A DNA stretch of 64,000 nt from Vallitaleaceae bacterium (GCA_028277605.1 JANQFZ010000013.1:110932-174931), one strand, 5' to 3'. Positions 1 to 9,033 are shown, counted from the first letter of the stretch. Notes: a model not told the origin generated them from the sequence alone. A program made the numbers and translations.

Positions 1-196
1 TTATTGATGTAATAATTGGAAGATATATTTCTACTATTTCTTTGTCTAATACAGCTGTCGAATCAATTTGATAAGGCACTTTATTTCTAAGTATTTTATG
101 TATGTATTTAATCGGTAAGTACTTGAATAGTGGAAAATTGTAAGGGATGTCATTGAGCGTTTCCATACATTTGATAATTGCTAGCTTTTTAAACAT
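1..196 (-). CDS. Hypothetical protein, C-terminus beyond window
   Basis: An open frame runs leftwards from an ATG at 196-194 to the window edge (65 codons) without a stop. The visible N-terminus begins MFKKLAIIKC and continues with basic and hydrophobic residues such as NFPLFKYLPIKYIHKI. A weak purine-rich stretch (AAGAAG) lies about 8 bases before the ATG. I do not recognise a family. It sits downstream of dusB on the same strand, about 100 bases away. It may instead be the start of a short non-coding stretch, because only the open frame and its lysine-rich composition support it. Confidence 0.4.
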   Translation of the reverse strand, partial: MFKKLAIIKCMETLNDIPYNFPLFKYLPIKYIHKILRNKVPYQIDSTAVLDKEIVEIYLPIITSI

Positions 197-299
197 GGCT
201 ATCACTTCTTAGATTTTTACTATTAATGTATTATGGACTAAGAAATTATATACATAGTATTTCATGTTTTGATACTAATTCTTTATAGATATTTTACTA

Positions 300-1262
300 C
301 TATTCATTAAAAAGCAAGTGATGCAAATGTTGTTCTAGCTCTGTATAACTGGTTACTTGATGGACAGCACCTCTTATTTTGGAAGCATCTCGTATCCCTT
401 TAATATACCATGAGACATGCTTTCTCATTTCTCTCATTGCCACATATTCACCCTTATAGTCTATAAGCATCTGTGTATGTCTTAATATAGTTTTTACTAT
501 TTCTTGTATACTAGGTTTTTCTAAAATCTCATTATTTTCTAAATAGTGGTTAATTCTACTAAAAATCCAAGGATTGCCCATAGCACCACGTCCAACTAGA
601 ATCCCGTCACATGCCGTCTCTTCAAGCAGTCTTTTAGCATCTTCAGGACCAAAGACATCACCATTGCCAAAAACAGGTATAGTTACCGCTTCTTTAACAC
701 GCCTTATGATGTCCCAGTCTGCTTGTCCACTATAGTACTGCTCTCTTGTTCTGCCGTGAACCCCTATAGCTGCTGCACCACTATCCTCAGCTATCTTTGC
801 TATTTCAACCGCATTAACCGTTTCATCATTAAACCCTTTTCTAATTTTTATTGTCAATGGCTTGTCAATGACTGAAGAAACTTTTTTTACAATTTCTGCA
901 ACTCTTTTGGGATGTCTTAATAATGCAGAACCTTCGTTGTTCTTAACCACTTTAGGGACTGGACATCCCATATTAATGTCAAATATATCAATATTGGGAT
1001 TATCAATTTTTCTTGCCATATCTGCTAATAAGCTGGGGTCTGAACCAAACAGCTGTACAGCTATAGGTTTTTCCTTCGGATCGATGGTTAGAAGCTGCTG
1101 TGTGTTTTGGTTTCCATAATAAATAGCTTTTGCACTTATCATTTCTGTATAGACAAGACCACATCCCTGTTCTTTGCACAAAAGCCTAAAAGGTAAGTCA
1201 GTCACACCAGCCATGGGTGCAAGAAATACTGGATTGTCTAAGGTTACATCCCCTATCTTCAT
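300..1262 (-). CDS. dusB: tRNA-dihydrouridine synthase, DusB/NifR3 type
   Basis: This FMN enzyme reduces specific uridines in tRNA to dihydrouridine, using NADPH. The 320-residue length is normal for the family. The N-terminal TIM barrel starts with the FMN-binding segment LAPMAGVTDLPFR at residues 14-27. The segment DINMGCPVPKV near residue 95-105 carries the conserved active-site Cys. HGRTREQYYSG near residue 170 and GRGAMGNPW near residue 225 complete the flavin and phosphate contacts, and a helical C-terminal tRNA-binding domain follows. It lies 25 bases downstream of coaX on the same strand, so the two are probably co-transcribed. The DusB/NifR3 subtype is inferred from overall similarity. 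Confidence 0.95.
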   Translation of the reverse strand: MKIGDVTLDNPVFLAPMAGVTDLPFRLLCKEQGCGLVYTEMISAKAIYYGNQNTQQLLTIDPKEKPIAVQLFGSDPSLLADMARKIDNPNIDIFDINMGCPVPKVVKNNEGSALLRHPKRVAEIVKKVSSVIDKPLTIKIRKGFNDETVNAVEIAKIAEDSGAAAIGVHGRTREQYYSGQADWDIIRRVKEAVTIPVFGNGDVFGPEDAKRLLEETACDGILVGRGAMGNPWIFSRINHYLENNEILEKPSIQEIVKTILRHTQMLIDYKGEYVAMREMRKHVSWYIKGIRDASKIRGAVHQVTSYTELEQHLHHLLFNE

Positions 1263-1287
1263 AGTTGCTTCATTCCTTTATTCTGTT

Positions 1288-2058
1288 CTAGACGCCACCG
1301 TTTTTTTCATGTATAATTCTTAAGCCATTGAGTGTTAGTAGAGGATCAAAAATATCTATAACATTCGTTTCCTTATAGATAACCTTTCCTAATCCCCCTG
1401 TTGCAATGACTTTTAATTCTTTTTTCATTTCTTCCTTTATTTTTCTTACGATATATTCCACTTGACCTATATAGCCATACACCAGCCCTGCTTGCATACT
1501 TGTAATAGTATTTGTGGCTAGAATACTCTGTGGTTTTTTAATCTCTATTTCTGGAAGTTTTGCTGATTTTTGCCATAAAGCATTGGCCGATATTTTGATA
1601 CCAGGTGACGTAATAGCAGCAAAGAATACGCCGTCTTTTGTAACAACATCGTAAGTAGTTGCTGTTCCAAAGTCAATAATAATCGCCGGTCCACCATAAG
1701 TATAATATGCACTGACGATATCAACGATTCGGTCTGCTCCAACTTCTTTTGGATTGTCTGTTCTAATATTGATACCTGTTTTTACACCAGGTCCAACAAT
1801 GACTGGTTCAATGGAAAAATACTTAATAATACCACTGGTTAAGGAATACATTAGATTTGGAACAACTGATGCGATAATAACGTGCTTGATATTTTTTGTA
1901 TTAATTTGTTTATTTTGCAGTAAATTGCAGATAAACAAACCGTATTCATCCGATGTTCTTGGTGTTTTGGTTGTCATTCTCCAATGTCCAACTAGATTTT
2001 TATCATCAAAAACACCTAATACAATATTAGTATTTCCTACATCAATAACTAATAACAT
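1288..2058 (-). CDS. coaX: Type III pantothenate kinase CoaX
   Basis: CoaX phosphorylates pantothenate, the first step of coenzyme A synthesis. Type III enzymes need a monovalent cation and are not feedback-inhibited by CoA. The ASKHA fold is visible: the phosphate-1 loop [10 protein letters not shown] at the N-terminus, GADRIVD near residue 100 and [12 protein letters not shown] near residue 120 (phosphate 2), then a Gly-rich ATGGLGKV near residue 220. I use the ATG at 2058, because GAGGTG ends six bases before it. An in-frame GTG nine bases further upstream lies inside that ribosome binding site. The protein is 256 residues, normal for the family. Neighbours dusB (downstream) and an ECF transporter S component (upstream) are on the same strand. 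Confidence 0.95.
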   Translation of the reverse strand: MLLVIDVGNTNIVLGVFDDKNLVGHWRMTTKTPRTSDEYGLFICNLLQNKQINTKNIKHVIIASVVPNLMYSLTSGIIKYFSIEPVIVGPGVKTGINIRTDNPKEVGADRIVDIVSAYYTYGGPAIIIDFGTATTYDVVTKDGVFFAAITSPGIKISANALWQKSAKLPEIEIKKPQSILATNTITSMQAGLVYGYIGQVEYIVRKIKEEMKKELKVIATGGLGKVIYKETNVIDIFDPLLTLNGLRIIHEKNGGV

Positions 2059-2211
2059 GGTTAACACCTCATTTTTTATTTTCTATAAATTACGGAAGAC
2101 AGCAAAATTATGCTGGTTTTGGAAACAGTCAAAGGTGAATATATTAGCTCCATAACGCCCTAAACGTCCATAGGTGAATTTTTATTGTAGATCAACCGTT
2201 AATTAGGGTAA

Positions 2212-2256
2212 AACAAGAGTTAAGCTTGTATATATCTATATTGCTTAACTCTTGTT
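2212..2256 (-). terminator. 14-bp perfect inverted repeat after the ECF gene
   Basis: AACAAGAGTTAAGC (2212-2225) and its exact complement GCTTAACTCTTGTT (2243-2256) flank a 17-base AT-rich loop between the end of the ECF transporter gene and coaX. The U-tract on the minus strand is short (TTTACC), so this may be a weak terminator, a processing hairpin, or a site that lowers read-through into coaX. Confidence 0.5.
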
Positions 2257-2324
2257 GGCTTGTTCAGTCCATGTATGTACGACAATAGTTTAAAAACTAT
2301 TCATCCATAGGTTAAGTTTATAAG

Positions 2325-2930
2325 CTAGTTCATAAGCTTATTTATACTTTTTCTTGATGCTAGTACAATAGGTGTGCTGATGATTGCAGCTACTATCATT
2401 TCTACGACAACATTAATTGAAATACTTGCTAGGACAACTTGTTTTACCGTAGAGTCAAATGCTTCTATATATTTTTGTGCATACAATAGATACAGCATAC
2501 CTAAGACACCGGCTGTATTGGCTAAACTTCCAAATATCGCCCCGCTGAATAGGCTGATACGATCTACCCTCTTTTCATTTTTTATTATTCTCAACAATAA
2601 TTTTTTAATCAGAATAAATGCCAAATAGGCAATGAGACCAATAAATAGACGTGGTAATACAGATAACCTCGGATCAATAAATAGTTTGTCAATCACACTG
2701 GCTGCTATAATAGCTCGAAGTAACGAAACGATACCAAAACTAATACCGATGATAATACCTTCGAACGGTCCAAGTAACAAAGCAGTGATGATAGTAGGTA
2801 TGTGAGCAATCGTTATACTTATGGGTGGTATCATGATAAATCCAATCGGTGTATACCCCAAGATGAACGTAATTGCAATCATCATTCCTAACACAACCAA
2901 ACGGCGTGTGCTAAAAAAACTCTTATTCAT
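2325..2930 (-). CDS. ECF transporter S component, possibly for pantothenate
   Basis: This is the membrane substrate-binding subunit of an energy-coupling-factor vitamin importer. It captures the ligand and docks onto a shared EcfT/A/A' module, which is not in this window. The 201-residue protein has about six hydrophobic segments. A cationic N-terminus (MNKSFFSTRRLVVLGMMIA) carries the small-residue helix typical of S components. The ATG at 2930 is chosen because AGGAGG lies seven bases before it; a longer upstream reading has no such signal. The gene is immediately upstream of coaX on the same strand, which suggests a pantothenate-type substrate (PanT-like). That assignment rests on context only; folate or another vitamin remains possible. 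Confidence 0.8.
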   Translation of the reverse strand: MNKSFFSTRRLVVLGMMIAITFILGYTPIGFIMIPPISITIAHIPTIITALLLGPFEGIIIGISFGIVSLLRAIIAASVIDKLFIDPRLSVLPRLFIGLIAYLAFILIKKLLLRIIKNEKRVDRISLFSGAIFGSLANTAGVLGMLYLLYAQKYIEAFDSTVKQVVLASISINVVVEMIVAAIISTPIVLASRKSINKLMN

Positions 2931-3148
2931 TTTTTTACCTCCTGTTCTCGTTCCATTAAGGATACAAGACATTTTTTTTACACCTCATTATAGCATGATT
3001 CTACATAATAGAAAAGAATCAAGAAGAATAACAAAAATCATTACTACCTAATTTATTATATAGTTCATCAAATGCTGTGATAAGATCATATATTAGTTTT
3101 AGTATCAAACTTTCCTTTAGGATTAATAGATTAGTCATGTAACTGTAA

Positions 3149-3583
3149 TCATTCTTTTATTTCACTTGTTTCATTGTTTATTGTACTTATTGTTGCTTCA
3201 TTAATTATATTGATGTAGTCTTTTGAATCTTTGTATCCCTTTATTTTTATGAATTTTGAGTATGCTTCATCTAAATTATCATTGCTATATGCATTTATAG
3301 CTTCCTGATAAGTTTGGGAGTCCAAGTAATTATTATATGCGAATTGCACACCCACACCAATGGCTGACCCCAATAATAAAGCACCTATAAGAGTAACCAT
3401 AGACTTAATATTAATTTTGCTTTTTGGCTCTGAGGAGATATTTGCTTCTTCTCTCTCTGTTACTTTTTCTACTGTTTGTGGGTTAGCTTTTTTAAGCTCT
3501 TCTAGTGGAAAACCACATTGTGGACAGCTTTTAGCTTTATCTGATATTTTCTTGCCACATTCTGGACATTTTATTAAAGCCAT
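3149..3583 (-). CDS. Zinc-ribbon membrane protein
   Basis: This 144-residue protein starts with a four-cysteine zinc ribbon, CPECGKKISDKAKSCPQCG, at residues 5-23. A charged linker follows, then one membrane helix near residues 60-82 (VTLIGALLLGSAIGVGVQF). A short C-terminal domain contains a helix pair resembling a tetratricopeptide unit (YQEAINAYSNDNLDEAYSKF). The ribbon should be cytoplasmic and the tail outside. GGAGGT lies seven bases before the ATG at 3583, which fixes the start; the longer frame to 3613 is not preferred. The cellular role is unknown. Similar zinc-ribbon plus single-helix proteins are common in Clostridia. Confidence 0.8.
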   Translation of the reverse strand: MALIKCPECGKKISDKAKSCPQCGFPLEELKKANPQTVEKVTEREEANISSEPKSKINIKSMVTLIGALLLGSAIGVGVQFAYNNYLDSQTYQEAINAYSNDNLDEAYSKFIKIKGYKDSKDYINIINEATISTINNETSEIKE

Positions 3584-3891
3584 GCTATTGACCTCCAATT
3601 CGACCTTTATCATCTATAGTTTTATTGCCAAACCACATTATCATAATTGGCAAAATCTAACCATTAAAGGACATAGAAAAATTATACATGATTTGGTTGA
3701 CTATTTCAATTGAATCCTCTATAAAAATGAGTCATTTTTCCTATGCCTCACAAGTCTCATGTATTATTATACAGTAGTACTTATACATTATATGGATATA
3801 ATTCTATAAATTTCCTATTTATGTCACTTTTTGTTATAATATGTGATATAATGTATAAAAATACCATTCATACTGTAAGGAGGATATTTTG
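3584..3891. other. Divergent promoter region
   Basis: This 308-base gap separates the zinc-ribbon gene from chemoreceptor 1, so it must hold promoters for both. On the plus strand, TTGTTATAATATGTG near 3831-3846 contains a good TATAAT box. AAGGAGG at 3877-3883 is the ribosome binding site of the chemoreceptor. I see no hidden gene or structured RNA. Confidence 0.4.
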
Positions 3892-5394
3892 ATGAAGAAG
3901 CTTCTAAGATTTTTGCACAATAAAAACGACTATGACAATCTAAATTTTTTAATAAGCGGATATTTTTTCTTACTATTTTTCGCCACACACATTATCATGG
4001 AATTTGTTTTGATTTACTTAGACATGCGCGTTGTTATGATCTATAATATCATTCCTATTATCCTTTTTCCTATATGCATCTATTTAAATTATAATGATCG
4101 TTCAAAAATAGCTATTCTATTGGCTGTAGGAGAATTAACAATGTTCTCAACCTTATCTACTTATACAGCAGGATGGCGTTTGGGATTTTATTTGTATTTT
4201 TTCTCTGTTATTGCTCTTATTTTTTTTACACAGACCATAAAATTAAGGCTAAAAACGATATTATCCATATTTGTGGCTTTGTTGGTCAGTATCCTAAAGT
4301 ATTATACAAAAGAGCTGGTAATACCCGTTGATGATGTAACTATATTCATTTTGTACACCCTTAATTGTTTTGGTGCAATTGGAGCAGCAGCGATGATTTA
4401 CTATTATTTTGACAGCCAAAGAATTAAACTAGCTCAGGAAACAAGTAAAACGACCCAATTAATGGATGATATAAAAGTCATTCTTGATAGAAATATTTCT
4501 ATTGCAGATAATGTTAACACCATTGGTCGTAAATTCTCAGATAGCTTTTCTGAAAACCTAGCTTCACAAAATGAAGTCCATTCATCTGTGGATTTAGTAA
4601 CCATCAATAGTAGAAAAAATGCCAAAAACAATCAATTAATAGTGCAAAAGTTTTATAACTTTTCTAAAATGCTGGAAGAGTTAAAACAATCCGTAATAGA
4701 GATTGATAAGAATTCTAATGAAGCACTTAATCTTAATCATCTTGGTAACGAACAAATTGAAACTTTAGGTGGCAAGCTAGATAGCAATATCAATAGTACT
4801 CAGCATTTAGGAAATGCAGTTTCTGAGTTACAAAAAAATGCAGATGAGATTCAAGTTATTATTAATGTTATTAAATCCATTGCAGGACAAACCAATTTGT
4901 TAGCCCTTAACGCCTCCATCGAAGCAGCAAGAGCTGGTGAACATGGAAAGGGGTTTGCCATTGTTGCAGATGAAGTAAGAATGCTTGCAGAGCAGTCTAG
5001 CAGTGCTACAGAAGAGATAGTCCATATTATAAACAGTGTTCTAAGCAGTATCCAAACGGCTAAAACTAATATGGATGAAGTTAAACAAATCGTCCAAGAC
5101 CAAAAAGTCTTATCTGAAGAAACTCAAGCAAAATTTAATGAGATTAAAAATAAAATCAATGTAATGACTCAAGAGATTAAGTCCGCAACCCAAGACATTC
5201 ATGGTATAACAGAATACAAGGAAGAAATGGTTAAACTAATAGAAGGCTCATCAAAGGATACTAAAGAAGCCATGGAAGAAAATGAAAATATTGCAATAAT
5301 TATTAAGTTCCAAAGTGAGTCTATGCAGAATGCTAATAAAATTTTGGACGAGCTGTTGGAATTGGCTGAACAATTAAATACAACGGCTTCATAA
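3892..5394 (+). CDS. Methyl-accepting chemotaxis protein with polytopic N-terminus (chemoreceptor 1)
   Basis: This is a chemoreceptor that would control CheA from the membrane. The N-terminal half (about residues 20-185) holds five or six hydrophobic segments instead of a periplasmic ligand domain, so the signal is probably sensed in or near the membrane. No HAMP domain is evident. The C-terminal coiled-coil signalling domain has the conserved hairpin tip near residues 328-360 ([20 protein letters not shown], then [15 protein letters not shown]). The start is the ATG at 3892, eight bases after AAGGAGG; a TTG one codon earlier is less likely. The protein is 500 residues. No che genes are nearby. 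Confidence 0.9.
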   Translation: MKKLLRFLHNKNDYDNLNFLISGYFFLLFFATHIIMEFVLIYLDMRVVMIYNIIPIILFPICIYLNYNDRSKIAILLAVGELTMFSTLSTYTAGWRLGFYLYFFSVIALIFFTQTIKLRLKTILSIFVALLVSILKYYTKELVIPVDDVTIFILYTLNCFGAIGAAAMIYYYFDSQRIKLAQETSKTTQLMDDIKVILDRNISIADNVNTIGRKFSDSFSENLASQNEVHSSVDLVTINSRKNAKNNQLIVQKFYNFSKMLEELKQSVIEIDKNSNEALNLNHLGNEQIETLGGKLDSNINSTQHLGNAVSELQKNADEIQVIINVIKSIAGQTNLLALNASIEAARAGEHGKGFAIVADEVRMLAEQSSSATEEIVHIINSVLSSIQTAKTNMDEVKQIVQDQKVLSEETQAKFNEIKNKINVMTQEIKSATQDIHGITEYKEEMVKLIEGSSKDTKEAMEENENIAIIIKFQSESMQNANKILDELLELAEQLNTTAS

Positions 5395-5447
5395 AAATTA
5401 CATCACTTAAACTTAAATTGAGTAACTTCTAATAGATAATACACTTA

Positions 5448-5491
5448 AAAAGCCAATGATTTCATCATAAGGATGTAATGCATTGGCTTTT
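5448..5491 (+). terminator. Rho-independent terminator after chemoreceptor 1
   Basis: AAAAGCCAATG (5448-5458) pairs with CATTGGCTTTT (5481-5491) around a 22-base loop, 54 bases after the chemoreceptor stop. The T-run within the second arm serves as the U-tract. It could also act on the minus strand for the small gene at 5551. Confidence 0.8.
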
Positions 5492-5550
5492 ATCATTTAA
5501 ATCAAACTTAGTTAACCTCAGAGAATAAGTGAACAAATAAGTTCCATACG

Positions 5551-5838
5551 TTATACGCTTAAAAATTTTAAAAGCTCTATACAGTCCTTATAGCCTTGAA
5601 AATAAAGGGTTTCCTTTTCTATCCATTCAATTCTTTTGTAACAGTCCAGATTATTTAAAACAAATGTTCTATTTTCTTCATCCAGTAATTGATAGATTTC
5701 TTGTAATTTAAGACTTTCTTTTGTATGTTCGCTTAAAAGTTGACTATACACTTTATCGGAATCCCGAAGATCTTTCATAATATCTTCGTGAATATCCGAG
5801 AACAGCTCTTTTAGATGTGTTATGTATTGATTAGACAT
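5551..5838 (-). CDS. Small helical hypothetical protein
   Basis: This 95-residue protein is predicted to be almost wholly alpha-helical and charged. It has no signal peptide and no membrane helix. A very good ribosome binding site (AAGGAGG, six bases before the ATG at 5838) supports expression. The C-terminal pattern (YFQGYKDCIELLKFL) recalls small Clostridial proteins of the DUF6809 kind, but that match is from memory and weak. The neighbours are chemoreceptor 1, which converges on it, and a ribbon-helix-helix regulator on the same strand upstream. Function unknown. Confidence 0.7.
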   Translation of the reverse strand: MSNQYITHLKELFSDIHEDIMKDLRDSDKVYSQLLSEHTKESLKLQEIYQLLDEENRTFVLNNLDCYKRIEWIEKETLYFQGYKDCIELLKFLSV

Positions 5839-5959
5839 TATGACCCTCCTTATGATATTTTCTTGAATTACTATCTAAAAAAGGGTATAATAAATCTACC
5901 ACTAGTTTAGATAGTGGGAGTGATAGGAGTTTTGTATGCTTGTCAGGGCGGCAAAACTC

Positions 5960-6139
5960 TTATTCTTTATCTAACTCACCATAAATTTTATGTACGCCTT
6001 CTCTCAAAATCTGAGACTTGCTTGTATTAAGCTTATCACTGCAATACTCCAATTGACGGTTGGTTTCTTCATCAATTCTAAATTTAATTGTCTTATTCTT
6101 AGGTGCATCTGTAGGTCGCCCAATTTTTTTCTTTGTCAC
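5960..6139 (-). CDS. Ribbon-helix-helix (CopG-like) DNA-binding protein
   Basis: This gene encodes a 59-residue protein starting at a GTG. An in-frame TAA immediately precedes that codon, and GAGGTG lies eight bases upstream. The sequence begins MTKKKIGRPTDAPKN, an AT-hook-like basic arm. It continues with a beta strand TIKFRIDEETNRQLE and two helices (YCSDKLNTSKSQILREGV), the classic RHH arrangement in which a dimer inserts the strand into the DNA major groove. The RHH class is clear from the pattern; the target is not known. A promoter and a palindrome lie directly upstream, so it probably controls its own expression. No toxin partner is adjacent, which argues against an antitoxin. Confidence 0.8.
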   Translation of the reverse strand: MTKKKIGRPTDAPKNKTIKFRIDEETNRQLEYCSDKLNTSKSQILREGVHKIYGELDKE

Positions 6140-6164
6140 TTATTCTTCACCTCTCTTTTGTAGG

Positions 6165-6202
6165 TACAATCTAATTGTAAATTATGTAGGGGCATTTGTC
6201 AA
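6165..6202 (-). promoter_or_regulatory. Promoter and palindromic operator of the RHH gene
   Basis: On the minus strand, TTGACA (6202-6197) and TACAAT (6179-6174) are spaced by 17 bases, an almost ideal vegetative promoter. The -10 box is one half of a 15-bp palindrome, TACAAT-CTA-ATTGTA (6165-6179). A dimeric repressor bound there would block RNA polymerase. Autorepression by the RHH protein is inferred from position. Confidence 0.65.
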
Positions 6203-6323
6203 GTTAACTTTTAATATTTTATTATCTTTTATGCGTTTAATTTTCAGCTTGTTCTTTAAACTGGATTCTATACTGTCTGATCTGCATTCTATAAATATCT
6301 TATTAAACTTTTAGTAACTCAAA

Positions 6324-6356
6324 AAACACACCCATGAAATATAATTGAGTGTGTTT
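6324..6356. repeat. 8-bp inverted repeat in the 6.1-6.5 kb gap
   Basis: AAACACAC (6324-6331) and GTGTGTTT (6349-6356) could form a hairpin. The flanking T content is modest on either strand, so this is at best a weak terminator. Apart from this, the RHH promoter and the aldolase terminator, I see nothing in the 360-base gap between 6139 and 6500. Confidence 0.4.
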
Positions 6357-6422
6357 CTAATTAGTTTATTACATTGTATATCTGGATAAAACTAAAGAGC
6401 TATATAATATTTGACGTTCTAA

Positions 6423-6459
6423 AAAAAAGAGGATAGCATTCATCTGCATCCTCTTTTTT
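6423..6459 (-). terminator. Terminator of the aldolase gene
   Basis: AAAAAAGAGGAT (6423-6434) pairs with ATCCTCTTTTTT (6448-6459). Read on the minus strand, this is a GC-containing stem followed directly by a run of U, 41 bases after the aldolase stop. Confidence 0.85.
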
Positions 6460-6499
6460 GTACAGTCATCATTCATTAATCTATTAACATTTTTGATAT

Positions 6500-7567
6500 T
6501 TATGCTATTGTAACATCTTTGTTTAGGTAAACATCTTGAACAGCATTAATGATACCTACACCTTCATTTAGGGGTTTTTGGAATGCTTTTCTTCCAAGAA
6601 TTAATCCACTTCCGCCTGCTCTCTTATTGATAACGGCTGTTTTAACTGCTTCAGCTAAATCATTATCTCCAGAAGGACCTCCTGAATTAATTAAAGGAAT
6701 ATTACCCATGTAATTATTGAGGATTTGATACCTAGTCAAATCGATAGGATTATCTGAGCTAAGCTCTGTATAGATTCTATCATCAAATTTACCATAGTCG
6801 CTATTGCCCATGTTTAAAGCTTTATAGCCGCCATTGTTAACTGGCAGTTTTTGCTTGATAATATCTGCTCCAATGGTTGCACCTAGATGATTGGCTTGTC
6901 CTGTAAGGTCAGCAGATGCATGATAATCCTTATCGCTTTTAAAAGCTTCATTTCTTATGTAGCACCATAGTATTGTAAATAGACCTTTTTCATGAGCATA
7001 TTCAAACATTTCACTTATCTCAACGATTTGACGGTTAGATTCTTTAGAACCAAAATAAATAGTAGCACCAATACCAACTGCTCCCATATTATAGGCTTGA
7101 TCTACAGAACCAAATATTATTTGATCGTGTGTATTAGGATAAGTGAATAACTCGTTATGGTTTACTTTAACAACAAAAGGTATTTTATGAGCATATTTTC
7201 TTGATACAAGAGATAAAACACCTAAAGTAGATGTAACAGCATTACATCCAGCCTCAATTCCTAGCTTAACAATACTTTCAGGATTAAAATAAATTGGATT
7301 TTTAGCAAACGAAGCTCCTGCTGCATGCTCAATACCTTGATCGATAGGTAATATAGAGACGTATCCAGTATTTGCTAATCTTCCTGTATTATAAAGATGG
7401 CTCAGATTAACTAACACTCTATTATTTCTGTCTGAGTGTGAAAAAACTTCATCAACAAGGTTGGGGGTTGGTGTAGTGATTCGATCCTTACTTACCTTTG
7501 GATTATTGAACTGTAATAAGTTGGAATCTTGACCTAGTAACTCGGTGATCTTTGCTGTACTTAACAT
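6500..7567 (-). CDS. fbaB: Class I fructose-bisphosphate aldolase, DhnA/FbaB type
   Basis: This enzyme cleaves fructose 1,6-bisphosphate to dihydroxyacetone phosphate and glyceraldehyde 3-phosphate through a Schiff base, in the cytoplasm. The archaeal-type TIM barrel is recognisable. [11 protein letters not shown] near residue 75-85 is the conserved Asp-containing strand. KVNHNELF near residue 145, SGGPSGDND near residue 305 and [12 protein letters not shown] near residue 325 follow; the last is the phosphate-binding loop of DhnA aldolases. The protein is 355 residues from the ATG at 7567, chosen because AAAGG lies nine bases before it. An ATG three codons upstream would overlap the ribosome binding site. 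It appears to be a single-gene unit. Confidence 0.9.
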   Translation of the reverse strand: MLSTAKITELLGQDSNLLQFNNPKVSKDRITTPTPNLVDEVFSHSDRNNRVLVNLSHLYNTGRLANTGYVSILPIDQGIEHAAGASFAKNPIYFNPESIVKLGIEAGCNAVTSTLGVLSLVSRKYAHKIPFVVKVNHNELFTYPNTHDQIIFGSVDQAYNMGAVGIGATIYFGSKESNRQIVEISEMFEYAHEKGLFTILWCYIRNEAFKSDKDYHASADLTGQANHLGATIGADIIKQKLPVNNGGYKALNMGNSDYGKFDDRIYTELSSDNPIDLTRYQILNNYMGNIPLINSGGPSGDNDLAEAVKTAVINKRAGGSGLILGRKAFQKPLNEGVGIINAVQDVYLNKDVTIA

Positions 7568-7876
7568 ATTTTTCATCCTTTCAAATAGTATTAGTAAAAG
7601 AGCGTTAAATCAGGATTTGTGTTGAAATATTTCGGCATTTTATTGTCTAAAAATTAACAAGGTTATTAATCCTGACATATCAACCCATCAATTAAGTTAA
7701 GAAGAAAAATTTAGTGATATTAATTGTCGATATCAATCACATTAAATTATAGACCATTTATAATTATGATGTCAATAGTTTTTAATTCGCTCAGGTGTTA
7801 TAGTGGTTATTTGAGTTGAATAATGGTTGTAGTAGGCGTATACTATCATGTAATGAATTAGATTAGGAGGTACACT
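7568..7876. other. Divergent intergenic region
   Basis: The 309 bases between the aldolase and the DUF2834 gene carry AT-rich promoter DNA. I could not single out one promoter with confidence. AGGAGG at 7865-7870 is the ribosome binding site of the DUF2834 gene. No hidden gene is seen. Confidence 0.3.
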
Positions 7877-8191
7877 ATGAAGAAAATGTACTTAGGATTA
7901 TCTTTTCTTGGAATTATTCTTCCATTTGCAATAGTTATTCCATGGATTCAAAATTATGGACTCAATATTGATCTTTTTGTATCTGAATGGTTTGCCAATA
8001 GAATTTCTCAATTTTTTGATGTAGATTTTTTGATAACATGGTTGGTATGGCAGCTTTTTATTCTATAGGATAGAAAGAAAAAAGCAATCGCTTATTGGTG
8101 GATACCTTTTATAGGAAACTTTTGTATTGGTCTTTCTTTTTCCCTACCATTTTATTTATACCTGAGAGCGTGCAAAAAAATCAAAAGATAG
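7877..8191 (+). pseudogene. DUF2834 membrane protein interrupted by in-frame TAG
   Basis: The first 63 codons (MKKMYLGLSFLGIILPFAIV onward) match the N-terminal half of DUF2834 proteins. These are small polytopic proteins of unknown function with a conserved LFANRIS-like segment. A TAG at 8066-8068 then stops the frame. The same frame continues without a break for 40 more codons (DRKKKAIAYWWIPFIGNF, then LSFSLPFYLYLR), which is exactly the missing second half of the family. The next stop is at 8189-8191. The total of about 104 codons equals a normal DUF2834 protein. The upstream AGGAGG is intact. One nonsense change, a recent loss or a sequencing error would explain it; recoding is possible but unsupported. 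Confidence 0.8.
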
Positions 8192-8192
8192 T

Positions 8193-8984
8193 TTATGTAT
8201 TTCTCATGTGTTTTTTTATCATTAACTTAATGAGACCATTCAGTAGTCTTCCAAATGACTTTTTAAAAAAGCTTAGCTCTACATCATAATAATAACTGCT
8301 TTTTAACCACCCTTTTGATTTCCAGTATTCATAATCAGATTTAAAAAAATAGGTTTTACTTCTTAAGCCATAAAACATATATAAATCTTGATAAGACGGA
8401 ATAGGCTTGTTATTGCCATGAATACTACTATATAGTTTATCTGCTAATCGTTGGATGCTTTGATTGGCTTTTTTATAGTACTTCGGATTATAGAAACTGC
8501 TTTCATTATAATAATGCGGCGATATGATGGATAGTTCTCCTAATAGGCAACATCCAAATCCACGCCCAACTAGCTTTAAATAATCTTGAGTTGGTTTTAT
8601 ACCCCCACCGTCTGTTGTGATGATAGTGATTGCTGGTTTTGCTATTAAAGCTGGTCTATGAAACATGTAGGACATTCTATCTATAGTCTTCTTCATACTA
8701 CCTGTTATATGTTGTGCATATACTGGAGAATGTAAGATAATCCCATCACAAGACATTAATCTATCGACTAACTTTTGTATATCATCTCTTAAAGGACAGC
8801 ATCCTTCCCCCTTATCGAAACATTGCATGCATCCAATGCAATCCTTTATATGAAGCTCATTGGTATGAAGATAGTCAAACTCAACTTTCCCTTTATTGCT
8901 CATAAGATTTTCAATCTGTTTTATGATTCTATAGCCATCTTTTTTTCTAGGGCTACCACTCAAAACTATTATCTTTTTATTCAT
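8193..8984 (-). CDS. NADPH-dependent FMN reductase family flavoprotein
   Basis: This is a cytoplasmic flavodoxin-fold oxidoreductase of 263 residues. The N-terminal VLSGSPRKKDGY (residues 6-17) is the FMN phosphate loop. CIGCMQCFDKGEGCC near residue 48-62 is a Cys-rich motif like that of iron-sulfur flavoproteins, possibly binding a cluster or acting as redox thiols. HSPVYAQHITGSMK near residue 85 is the second flavin loop. About 80 extra aromatic-rich residues at the C-terminus are unusual. The start is the ATG at 8984, with AAGGAG seven bases before it. A PadR-type operator lies 17 bases upstream of the ATG, matching the one at the padR promoter, so PadR probably represses it. The substrate is unknown. 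Confidence 0.85.
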   Translation of the reverse strand: MNKKIIVLSGSPRKKDGYRIIKQIENLMSNKGKVEFDYLHTNELHIKDCIGCMQCFDKGEGCCPLRDDIQKLVDRLMSCDGIILHSPVYAQHITGSMKKTIDRMSYMFHRPALIAKPAITIITTDGGGIKPTQDYLKLVGRGFGCCLLGELSIISPHYYNESSFYNPKYYKKANQSIQRLADKLYSSIHGNNKPIPSYQDLYMFYGLRSKTYFFKSDYEYWKSKGWLKSSYYYDVELSFFKKSFGRLLNGLIKLMIKKHMRNT

Positions 8985-9001
8985 TTCAATTCTCCTTATA
9001 A

Positions 9002-9019
9002 ATATCCAACATTGGATAT
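9002..9019 (-). promoter_or_regulatory. PadR-type operator upstream of the flavoprotein
   Basis: ATATCCAACATTGGATAT is an 18-bp palindrome with 8-bp arms ATATCCAA/TTGGATAT. It differs from the operator at the padR promoter (9737-9754) by only one central base. It sits between the padR gene and the flavoprotein ribosome binding site. Confidence 0.7.
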
Positions 9020-9033
9020 GCACTTTTTTATAG

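Noticed and set aside
862..1119. Plus-strand open frame opposite dusB
   Set aside because: It is the antisense shadow of conserved dusB sequence and has no ribosome binding site.
1545..1742. Minus-strand open frame inside coaX
   Set aside because: It lies in another frame of a clearly conserved enzyme gene and has no start signals.
2059..2067. Upstream GTG start for coaX
   Set aside because: The GTG is part of the ribosome binding site GAGGTG; the ATG at 2058 gives the standard N-terminus.
8066..8068. TAG in DUF2834 read as pyrrolysine or another special amino acid
   Set aside because: The window contains no suppressor tRNA or pyrrolysine genes and the family has no special residue there. 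Simple nonsense mutation or sequence error is more likely.
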